DNA of 64,000 nt from DATAEK01 sp036258055 (lineage in GTDB: Bacteria; Acidobacteriota; Vicinamibacteria; Vicinamibacterales; 2-12-FULL-66-21), in NCBI GenBank assembly GCA_036258055.1, contig DATAEK010000372.1:1-64000 (forward strand), written 5' to 3'. A program made the position numbers and the translations under genes. Position 1 is the first letter of the stretch. Every line of letters begins with the position of its first letter. Shown here piece after piece: positions 40,857-47,901 of the stretch. Below the pieces are notes generated by a model. It had not been told where the DNA came from. It made no database searches and saw nothing but the letters and a program-made list of their open reading frames with translations.

Positions 40857-42668
40857 TTAACTCGCCTGCAGCTCTTCCTCGAGCAACTGCTTGCGGTAGA
40901 GCGCGGCATAGGGCCCACTTCGCAGGATCAGCTCCTCGTGCCGTCCACGCTCAGCGATGCGTCCGTTGTCCAGCACGAAGATTACGTCGGCGTCGCGGAC
41001 GGTCGAGATTCTGTGCGAGACGATGATCGACGTTCGCTCCCGCATCACGCTGCGCAGCCGCTGAAGGATCTCTTCCTCCGTGTAGGTGTCCACGGCCGAT
41101 AGCGAGTCGTCGAGGATCAAGATCCGCGGATCGACCATGACGGCCCTCGCGAGCGCCGTCCGCTGCTTCTGACCGCCCGACAAGGTGATGCCGCGCTCGC
41201 CAACAACCGTGTCGTAACCTCGCGGGAAGTCCTCGACGTCCTTGTCCAGCCGAGCGACGGACGCCGCATGGCGCATCGCCGCCTCCAAACCGGCGGTGTC
41301 GGTCCGGGCCGTGATGCCGAACGTGATGTTCTCCGCGATGGTGGCCGAGAAGAGAAACGGCTCCTGTGGCGCAAACCCAATTGCGCCTCGTACTGACGCC
41401 AGCGGTATCTCGCGCACGTCCACGTTGTCGAGAAAGACGGTCCCTGCCGGCGGCTCGTGCAGCCGCGGCAGCAGGCTGATGAGCGTGGATTTCCCTGAGC
41501 CTGTGGCGCCCACGAAGGCTGCCGTTTGACCGGCCTCGATCCGCAGCGACACGTGATCAAGCGCAGGGCGCACGCTGCCGGGATACCGGAACACGAGATC
41601 GCGGATCTCGATCGTGCCGGCGAGCGGCGCCGCGCGTCCGGCAGCCGTGACCGTCTCGTCGCTGATCTCCGGCACAGCATCGAGAACTTCGAGCATGCGT
41701 TTCCACGAGGCCATGCCGCGCTGCAGCATGTTGGTGACCCACCCGAACGCGATCATCGGCCAGCTGAGCATCACCAGATACGCGTTGAAGGCGACGAACC
41801 CGCCCAGCGAAATCCGACCCCGGATTACCTCGCGACTGCCGAACCACAGCACCAGCAGCGAGCCGAGACCGAGGAACAACGTCATGCTCGGAAAGAACAG
41901 GCCCTGCAAACGGATGAGGGCACGGTTGCGCCGGACATATTCTTCGTTGGCCTGCCGGAACCGCTCGATCTCATGCGTCTCTTGGGTGTACGCGCGAACG
42001 ACGCGTACACCGGCCAGCGCTTCCTGCACGACGGCGCTGAGATCGGCGAGCTGCCCCTGAATCGCCTCGAACCGCGTGTGGATGGCGTTGCCGAAGTATC
42101 GGACGGAAATCGACACGAGCGGCAGCGGAAGCAGTGCGATCAGCGTCATCTTCGCGTCGATCGAGACCATCAGCATGATCGCCACGATGAACACGAGGAG
42201 CGTGTTCGCCGAATACATGATGGCTGGGCCGATCATCATCCTGACGGCGTTGAGGTCGTTGGTCGCCCGCGACATCAGATCGCCGGTCCGTCGCGCCTGA
42301 TAGTACGCCAGGGGCATCTGCTGCAGACGCGCGAAGAACGCGTTGCGAACGTCGTACTCGATATCTCGCGAGGCCCCGATCAGGATCCGGCGCATCAGGA
42401 AACGGAACACGGCGCCGACGCAGGCGATGACGAGCAGCAGCGCCGCGTACGCGCCGAGCTTCTGTCGCGTGACTCCCGCCGTCAGATCGTCAATCGCATG
42501 CTTGAGCACCCATGGTGACAGCAGCTGGATCGAGGTCGTGACGACAACACACGAAAGGCCGAGCAGAAACTGTCGGCGATAGCGAAAGAGGAATGGCAGA
42601 AGACGACGGAAGGCGGGGCCCATCTGCAGTGAGTATAGCGTGTCGGCCTGTGGTCGTTCGGCCGACAT
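40857..42668 (-). CDS. ABC exporter half-transporter with degenerate Walker B
   Basis: 603 residues, six membrane helices (residues 30-320) and an ATPase domain. Walker A is GATGSGKST and the signature is canonical LSGGQKQ, but Walker B is ILILDDSLSAVD, with Asp in place of the catalytic Glu. This is the mark of the degenerate site in heterodimeric exporters. H-loop VSHRIST is intact. Its signature completes the active site of the neighbouring half-transporter and vice versa. It is the upstream gene of the pair; the 127 bp between them hold a heptamer array. Confidence 0.9.
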   Translation of the reverse strand: MSAERPQADTLYSLQMGPAFRRLLPFLFRYRRQFLLGLSCVVVTTSIQLLSPWVLKHAIDDLTAGVTRQKLGAYAALLLVIACVGAVFRFLMRRILIGASRDIEYDVRNAFFARLQQMPLAYYQARRTGDLMSRATNDLNAVRMMIGPAIMYSANTLLVFIVAIMLMVSIDAKMTLIALLPLPLVSISVRYFGNAIHTRFEAIQGQLADLSAVVQEALAGVRVVRAYTQETHEIERFRQANEEYVRRNRALIRLQGLFFPSMTLFLGLGSLLVLWFGSREVIRGRISLGGFVAFNAYLVMLSWPMIAFGWVTNMLQRGMASWKRMLEVLDAVPEISDETVTAAGRAAPLAGTIEIRDLVFRYPGSVRPALDHVSLRIEAGQTAAFVGATGSGKSTLISLLPRLHEPPAGTVFLDNVDVREIPLASVRGAIGFAPQEPFLFSATIAENITFGITARTDTAGLEAAMRHAASVARLDKDVEDFPRGYDTVVGERGITLSGGQKQRTALARAVMVDPRILILDDSLSAVDTYTEEEILQRLRSVMRERTSIIVSHRISTVRDADVIFVLDNGRIAERGRHEELILRSGPYAALYRKQLLEEELQAS

Positions 42669-42695
42669 GACGGAGAGGGCATACTGCTGTTTTCT

Positions 42696-42737
42696 GACTC
42701 CTCTCTTTCTACTTCACTCCTCCCTCCTAACTCCTAA
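42696..42737. repeat. CTCCTAA-type heptamer array (6 units)
   Basis: Six units in phase (GACTCCT, CTCTTTC, TACTTCA, CTCCTCC, CTCCTAA, CTCCTAA), between the start of the ABC gene and the end of the TonB receptor. A strong hairpin follows. Confidence 0.75.
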
Positions 42738-42739
42738 TT

Positions 42740-42777
42740 GAGGAGGGCCCCGGCCTTTCGACCGAAGGCCCCTCCTC
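42740..42777 (-). terminator. terminator-like hairpin after the Oar-like receptor
   Basis: On the minus strand GAGGAGGGGCCTT and AAGGCC(GG)GGCCCTCCTC form a long GC-rich stem with a six-base loop (CGGTCG) and small bulges, located 30 bp after the receptor stop. No good U-run follows, so efficiency is uncertain. Confidence 0.5.
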
Positions 42778-42806
42778 CACCCGAGACGTCAGAACCTCTA
42801 CAACTC

Positions 42807-45773
42807 CTAGAACTCGAACCGTGCGCCGACCTGAACCTTCCGCGGCGCGTAGCTCGTGTTGTACGCCGTCAGCACCAGGAACGTCGTCGGCGCTGCCTGG
42901 TTGCCGCCCGGGTTGGCGAAGTTCGTGTGGTTCGTGATGTTGAAGACGTCCACGAACGCCTCGACGCGACGGCTGTTGGGAAGTGGGAAGCGGTACCCGA
43001 GCCGCGCGTCGGCTTCGAAGAAGCCGGGACCGTAGGCGCCGTTGCGCTGCGCCTTGTAGTTCTTCAGCTCGTAGGGATCGGCACCCACGCCGACGTAGTC
43101 GGCGACGGGCAACGGTTCGGCCTGCGTCCCGTTGCGATCGGGATCGAAGTTGCCGTTGGTCAGGCTGAACGGCGATCCGCTGAGCGCACGCGCAACCCAA
43201 CTGACGTTCAAGCCGCCCGTGTGGGGCACTTGCGCCTGACCGCTGATGACCAGGTTGTGCCGGGTGTCGAACGACGTCGGTCCCTCGTTGAGCTCGAGGT
43301 GCATGTCGTCGAGGACCTGGAAGCCGCTCGCCGGCACGCCGTTCCCGGACGTGTTGCCGCGCGAGTAGGCCAGCGTGTAGGACACGCGGGCGCTGTAGTT
43401 GCTGCTGAACCGCTTGTTGAAGGCGATGAGCAGCGCGTCGTAGTCGACCTTGCCGACGTTCAGCGGCTGCGTGACCCCGGTCGTGAACGGCGCAAACGTC
43501 CCATATTTCGCCGTGAGCTCCGCCACCGCCTCGTTCAACGTCGCGCTGCCCTGACGTACGAGCGGCGAGGTCACCGCCGTCGTCGCGCGCAGCCCCGGGT
43601 TGAGATCGAACGACATCAGGAGATCGCGGCTGAACGCGTGCACGTAGTCGGCGCTAATCGCCATGTTGTTGGCGAGCTCGCGTTCGTAGCCGACGGTCAC
43701 CTGGTCCGTGTACGGCGTGCGGCGATCCGGGTTGTCCCAGCTCGCGCCCGTGTTGCGCAGAACCTGCCCACCCGGGTACTGCTGTTCCAGCAGTGTGCGA
43801 TTGAGCGTCGGGCCGTTCACGAGGAACGGATCGGTCGGGAATTGCCCGCTCCGGGGTCCTCCATCGGCGTTTGCCGTCGGGAAGTTCACGGTGAACGACG
43901 TGGTGAACGGCGTTCCTGTGTAGAGACCGCCGATCAACTCGAAGTGCGTCTTGTCGTAGAAGCGGCCGTACCCGCCGCGGACGAGGCTCTTGCCGCCGCC
44001 GAGGTCGTAGGTCAGGCCCACCCGCGGCTGGAAGTTGTTCTTGTCCACCGGGTAGGTGTCGACGAGCGGGTCGTCGGTCTCCGCGATCGGGATGATCTCG
44101 ATGTCGTAGCGGAGGCCGAGGCTGAGCGTCAGCCGCTGGTTGAAGCGCCACTTGTCCTGCACGAACGCGGACACGTACTGCGCCTTCTCGAAGAAGCTTT
44201 GCGGTCCGCCGACGCGGATGCTCAAACGATCAGGATAGGTTCGCGGATCGGCGGCGTTGAACGGCGCGTTGCTCCTCCCGAAGCTGAACGTGCCGTTCAG
44301 ATTGCCCTGGTTCTGATTCGCGGCGCCGGAGTACTCGTACTGCGCACCGAACTTGATGTCGTGGTCGCCGTGCATGCCGGGCACGAACCAGGCCAGGGTT
44401 TCATCGAGCTGGATGCCGTCGTTGATGCGCGACTGCGCCGTGTTGTCCTGCTGATCCTGGAAGTCCTGGAAGTTGAGCGTCGGCTCGCACTTGGTCATGT
44501 CGCGGGCGTTGTTATTGAAACAGCTGTTCGCGAACGCCACGTTCTCGCGCGTCCACGTCAACCGCAAGGTGTTGACCTTCGTGTTCGACAGCACCGAGTT
44601 GACGTTGGCGGCGAGCGTTTGATCGACGTCCGATTCCTCCCGGGCTGCCCGGCCGGTCACGGCCTGGTTGGCATTCGGCGGAATGATCTGATTGGTCTGC
44701 GGCGAGGTCTCACGCAGCCAGCGAACGCTGTAGGTATTGCTTCGGTTGATCTGATGGTCGCCGCGGATGATCGTGTTCCACACTCGATCCTTCGTGGTCT
44801 GCTGATCGTTCAGATCGGGCCGCGACGGGATGACGATGGTGTTGGGCCGATCGATCGCGAAGCGCTCCAAGCTGAAGAAGTACTGGATCTTGTCGCGGAC
44901 AATCGGACCGCCGACCGTGCCGCCCCAGCGCTGGTAGCTCGTGTCGGCCTTCGTCAGGCCCTTCTCCTTCGCGAAGAAGTCCTTGGTCGTCAGGCTGCCA
45001 TCCTGGAAGAAACCGAACGCGCTGCCGCGCAGGTTGTTGGTGCCGGCCTTGGTGATGGCGTTCACGACTGCGCCCGACGTTCGTCCGAATTCGGCGTCGA
45101 ACTGGTTGGTGATGACCTGGAATTCCTGGATCGCCTCGATCGGCGTGCGCGCCTGCATGCCCGCGCGCTGCCCGATCACATCGTCGTTATTGTTGCCGCC
45201 GTCGACCGAGTAGTTGTTATTGCGGGGATCCTGGCCGTTGACGCTGATCGAGTCGCTGCCGAACGACTCGGTGCTGATCGACGGAACGATGCCCGGCAGC
45301 AGGCCGATGAAGCCGATGAAGTTGCCGTTCACGCTGGGCAGCTGCGTGAGCGTATCGCTCTTGATGTTGCCGCCGATTTCCTTCGACGTCACGTCGACGA
45401 GCGGCGACTCCGCCGAAACGTTGACGATTTCCTCGACTGACCCGACCTCCATTTGCAGCTCGATGCTGACGGTCTTGCCGACTTCGAGCAGCAGTCCCTT
45501 CCGATCGAATTTCTTGAATCCCTGAAGCTCTCCCGTCAGCTGATAGGTGCCGGGGACAATGCCGCTGACGATGAACGAGCCGTCGGCTCCGCTCACCGTC
45601 TCGCGATACATGCCGGTGTCCTGGTTGCGGACCGTGATCGTCACGCCGGGCAACACGCCGCCCTGCGGATCCATCACGCGGCCGCGAACCTCGGTCGTGC
45701 CCTGCTGGGCGTTCGCGTGAGCTGCGCACAACAGCAGCACCGCGAGAACCGCGCTCACTACTCGTTGAATCAT
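42807..45773 (-). CDS. Oar-like TonB-dependent receptor with carboxypeptidase-regulatory domain
   Basis: 988 residues. ATG at 45773 is chosen behind a GGAGGAG ribosome site; the start at 45797 is eight residues longer. A signal peptide (MIQRVVSAVLAVLLLCAAHANA) precedes a CarboxypepD_reg domain (EVRGRVMDPQGGVLPGVTITVRN). A plug domain, with SINVNGQDPRNN-like and RTSGAVVNAITKAGTNNLRGSAFGFF segments, and a large barrel ending VQVGARFEF follow. Such receptors are abundant in Acidobacteria and resemble Myxococcus Oar; they import large substrates such as peptides or oligosaccharides. It is preceded by a GntR regulator on the same strand. Confidence 0.93.
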   Translation of the reverse strand: MIQRVVSAVLAVLLLCAAHANAQQGTTEVRGRVMDPQGGVLPGVTITVRNQDTGMYRETVSGADGSFIVSGIVPGTYQLTGELQGFKKFDRKGLLLEVGKTVSIELQMEVGSVEEIVNVSAESPLVDVTSKEIGGNIKSDTLTQLPSVNGNFIGFIGLLPGIVPSISTESFGSDSISVNGQDPRNNNYSVDGGNNNDDVIGQRAGMQARTPIEAIQEFQVITNQFDAEFGRTSGAVVNAITKAGTNNLRGSAFGFFQDGSLTTKDFFAKEKGLTKADTSYQRWGGTVGGPIVRDKIQYFFSLERFAIDRPNTIVIPSRPDLNDQQTTKDRVWNTIIRGDHQINRSNTYSVRWLRETSPQTNQIIPPNANQAVTGRAAREESDVDQTLAANVNSVLSNTKVNTLRLTWTRENVAFANSCFNNNARDMTKCEPTLNFQDFQDQQDNTAQSRINDGIQLDETLAWFVPGMHGDHDIKFGAQYEYSGAANQNQGNLNGTFSFGRSNAPFNAADPRTYPDRLSIRVGGPQSFFEKAQYVSAFVQDKWRFNQRLTLSLGLRYDIEIIPIAETDDPLVDTYPVDKNNFQPRVGLTYDLGGGKSLVRGGYGRFYDKTHFELIGGLYTGTPFTTSFTVNFPTANADGGPRSGQFPTDPFLVNGPTLNRTLLEQQYPGGQVLRNTGASWDNPDRRTPYTDQVTVGYERELANNMAISADYVHAFSRDLLMSFDLNPGLRATTAVTSPLVRQGSATLNEAVAELTAKYGTFAPFTTGVTQPLNVGKVDYDALLIAFNKRFSSNYSARVSYTLAYSRGNTSGNGVPASGFQVLDDMHLELNEGPTSFDTRHNLVISGQAQVPHTGGLNVSWVARALSGSPFSLTNGNFDPDRNGTQAEPLPVADYVGVGADPYELKNYKAQRNGAYGPGFFEADARLGYRFPLPNSRRVEAFVDVFNITNHTNFANPGGNQAAPTTFLVLTAYNTSYAPRKVQVGARFEF

Positions 45774-46123
45774 GACTGTTGTCTCCTCCGAATGCATTAC
45801 GACCCGCGAAAATAAAATTACGTGAGTCGAACGTGCCTGCCCATCGCCTCCGCTACAACGTGCACATCGTCCGAAAACCCGAAGATCGACTTCCCGGATA
45901 TTGGATGCCTGCGAACACGCGCAGACCTGACGCGCGAGGCCATCGCGACATTGGTCCGGACGTGAATGCGTAAAGGTGGTGATTCGTCCCGGAAGGTGTG
46001 CGATTCGCGTGCAGCGTCACGAATCGAGACGAGTCCGGGCGAATCCACGCTGTGGATCCGCGAGAGAATGCGCGTGAGCGCGCATCACGCTCCGAGGAGG
46101 AGCAAGCGGAATGCCGTCGAACG
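45774..46123. other. 350-bp intergenic region between TonB receptor and gntR
   Basis: No coding potential in either strand by eye. It contains a hairpin ATGCGCG-TGAG-CGCGCAT (46068-46085) just after the gntR stop, lacking a U-run, and an A/T-richer patch near 45815-45830 on which the receptor promoter may lie. I could not assign a confident promoter. Confidence 0.4.
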
Positions 46124-46837
46124 CTACTCGACGCCGATGGTCGTCAACGCACCCCGCAGCAGCGCGTCTTTCATCAACCGGCTGCCGCAATCCAGGTGTT
46201 CTTCCATGCGCGTCCGCGCGGCCGCGGCATCGCGCCGTTCGATCGCGTCCACGATCGCGAGATGCGCTTCGGTCGCACCTTCCTGGAACGCACCGAAATG
46301 GACGCCGAGGGACATGAACCGATCGACCTGCGCGAGGCAGCGTTCGATCAGCTCCATCGCCAGGCTGTTGCGCGCCGCGGCGGCAATGGCCATGTGGAAC
46401 CGTGCGTTCGCGGCTTCAGCGTCCCGGTAGGCCACCGGCACGTCGGGCGCGTCGTGTCGCGGGTCGTGCTCCATCCGCGGCACGGTGGCCAGCATGCGCA
46501 TGCGTGCGATCTCGTCCGGCGTCGCGAGCTCCGCGGCGCGTGCGGCGGTCGCGCCTTCGAGCAGCCGCCGAACGTCGTAGGTGTCGTGAATGGACTGCAC
46601 AGTGACCCGGGCGACGAAATACCCGTGACCGACCACGCGATCGAGGTAGCGTTCCTGCCAGAGACGAGCGAGCCCTTCGCGCACCGGCGTACGGCTCATG
46701 CCGTGCTCGCGCGCGAGCATCACTTCCGACAGTGGCGCTCCGGGCCGATAGCGGCCTTCGACAATCCCCGCCTTGATGCTGCGGTAGGCGCGCTCGACTT
46801 GCGGCGCATCCGAGCCGACGACTTCGTGACTGGCCAT
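46124..46837 (-). CDS. GntR-family transcriptional regulator (FCD domain, FadR subfamily)
   Basis: 237 residues from ATG at 46837. N-terminal winged helix (RAYRSIKAGIVEGRYRPGAPLSEVMLAREHGMSRTPVREGLARL, with the T-P-V-R-E-G-L recognition helix) is followed by the all-helical FCD ligand-binding domain (VRRLLEGATAARAAELA; ANARFHMAIAAAARNSLA; EAHLAIVDAIERRDAAAARTRMEEHL). FCD regulators sense organic acids or sugar acids; the metal-binding His/Asp residues seem present. A TTG at 46867 would add ten residues but would put the putative operator inside the gene. The ligand is unknown. It may control itself and the TonB receptor downstream. Confidence 0.88.
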   Translation of the reverse strand: MASHEVVGSDAPQVERAYRSIKAGIVEGRYRPGAPLSEVMLAREHGMSRTPVREGLARLWQERYLDRVVGHGYFVARVTVQSIHDTYDVRRLLEGATAARAAELATPDEIARMRMLATVPRMEHDPRHDAPDVPVAYRDAEAANARFHMAIAAAARNSLAMELIERCLAQVDRFMSLGVHFGAFQEGATEAHLAIVDAIERRDAAAARTRMEEHLDCGSRLMKDALLRGALTTIGVE

Positions 46838-46866
46838 GTATACGCTGTGAGTTCCGGAAGTATACA
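46837..46866. promoter_or_regulatory. inverted repeat, putative GntR operator
   Basis: TGTATAC (46837-46843), 16 bp, GTATACA (46860-46866): a perfect seven-base inverted repeat flanking the gntR start. The core GTATAC is itself palindromic, so the region offers two half-sites or two full small operators. Autoregulation by the adjacent GntR protein is likely; the divergent barrel gene could also be affected. Confidence 0.55.
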
Positions 46867-46983
46867 AACCGCGTCGGCGCTCCGCAACCCTACAAATGTG
46901 TTATTCTGAGTTGCCTTTCCCAGCAGGCTCCCGGCCTCCCTCCGGGTATCGTCACTTCAATCAGTTCCGGGGCGAGAAAGTCC

Positions 46984-47799
46984 ATGCGCACATCAGTTGC
47001 AGCGACAGCCGTATTGTGTCTGACCGTTCTTGCCGGCGCCACACCGGCCCAAGCCCAGTACGGGGCCAAGCGTCATGAGAATCGGGCAACCGGCGAGACC
47101 TACCACGTCGAGGTGGGCGGGTTGTTCTGGGATCCCACGCCCGAGATTGCGATCACCAGCGAATCGCTGGGCATCATCGGCTCGAAGATCGATTTCGTCG
47201 AGGATCTCGGCATCGAAAAGAGCCGCTTCAAACAGCTCAAGATCGCGCTTCGACCGGCAACCAAGCACAAGTTCCGCTTCGAGTACACGCCGATCACCTA
47301 CACGGCGACGTCGACCCTCCACCGCAACATCGTCTTCAACGGGATCCTGTATCCGATCTCGCTGCCCGTTCAGAGCGAGCTGAAGTGGAAGGCGTACCGG
47401 TTCGGTTACGAGTGGGACTTCGTGTACCGCGATCGGGGGTTCGTGGGTCTGCTCCTCGACCTGAAGTACACCGACGTGGAGGCCACGCTGGCCAACGTCC
47501 TCGACACCGAGTTCGTGCACGCGCGTGCGCCAATCCCCGCGATCGGCGGCATCGGGCGCGTGTACCCCGTAGCCAATGTCTCAATCACCGGTGAGTTCAC
47601 CTTCTTCAAGCTGCCCGATATCGGCGAGGACTTCGAAGGGCGGTACTACGACTTCGATCTCTACGGCACGGTCAACTTCACCGACTACGTCGGCGCCCAG
47701 GCCGGCTACCGTTCCTTCAGCGCCTCCTACAAGGTCGACGAGGATCAGGGTGAGCTGTTGCTGAAGGGGTTCTACTTCGGTGGGGTCGTACGGTTCTAG
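46984..47799 (+). CDS. outer-membrane beta-barrel-like protein of unknown function
   Basis: 271 residues. A clear signal peptide (MRTSVAATAVLCLTVLAGATPAQA) precedes a protein of alternating amphipathic beta strands: YHVEVGGLFWDP, KHKFRFEYTPITYTA, LKWKAYRFGYEWDF, GFVGLLLDLKY, YYDFDLYGTVNFTDYVGAQAGYRSF, ending in GFYFGGVVRF with a C-terminal Phe. This is the usual pattern of outer-membrane barrels of about 12 strands. No specific family recognised. It is divergent from gntR (146 bp) and converges with the membrane gene at 47902. Confidence 0.7.
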   Translation: MRTSVAATAVLCLTVLAGATPAQAQYGAKRHENRATGETYHVEVGGLFWDPTPEIAITSESLGIIGSKIDFVEDLGIEKSRFKQLKIALRPATKHKFRFEYTPITYTATSTLHRNIVFNGILYPISLPVQSELKWKAYRFGYEWDFVYRDRGFVGLLLDLKYTDVEATLANVLDTEFVHARAPIPAIGGIGRVYPVANVSITGEFTFFKLPDIGEDFEGRYYDFDLYGTVNFTDYVGAQAGYRSFSASYKVDEDQGELLLKGFYFGGVVRF

Positions 47800-47806
47800 T
47801 ACTTGG

Positions 47807-47870
47807 AAACAGGAGATAGAACGATCAGGAGCATCAATGGTGGTTCTCCTGCTCGCCTCGTCTCCTGTTT
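47807..47870. terminator. inverted repeat between convergent genes
   Basis: AAACAGGAGA (47807-47816) and TCTCCTGTTT (47861-47870) are a perfect 10-bp inverted repeat with a 44-nt interior that holds a second pair (CAGGAG/CTCCTG). It follows the barrel gene and may terminate transcription from either side (GTTTGTGTTT follows on the plus strand). Confidence 0.6.
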
Positions 47871-47901
47871 GTGTTTCTGGACCGAGAGCACTGCAGCGGC
47901 C

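Noticed and set aside
42738..45440. A 900-residue open frame opposite the Oar-like receptor
   Set aside because: It is Arg/Val/Glu-rich, lacks any family motif and is the antisense of a well-supported TonB receptor; GC-rich genomes give such long antisense frames.
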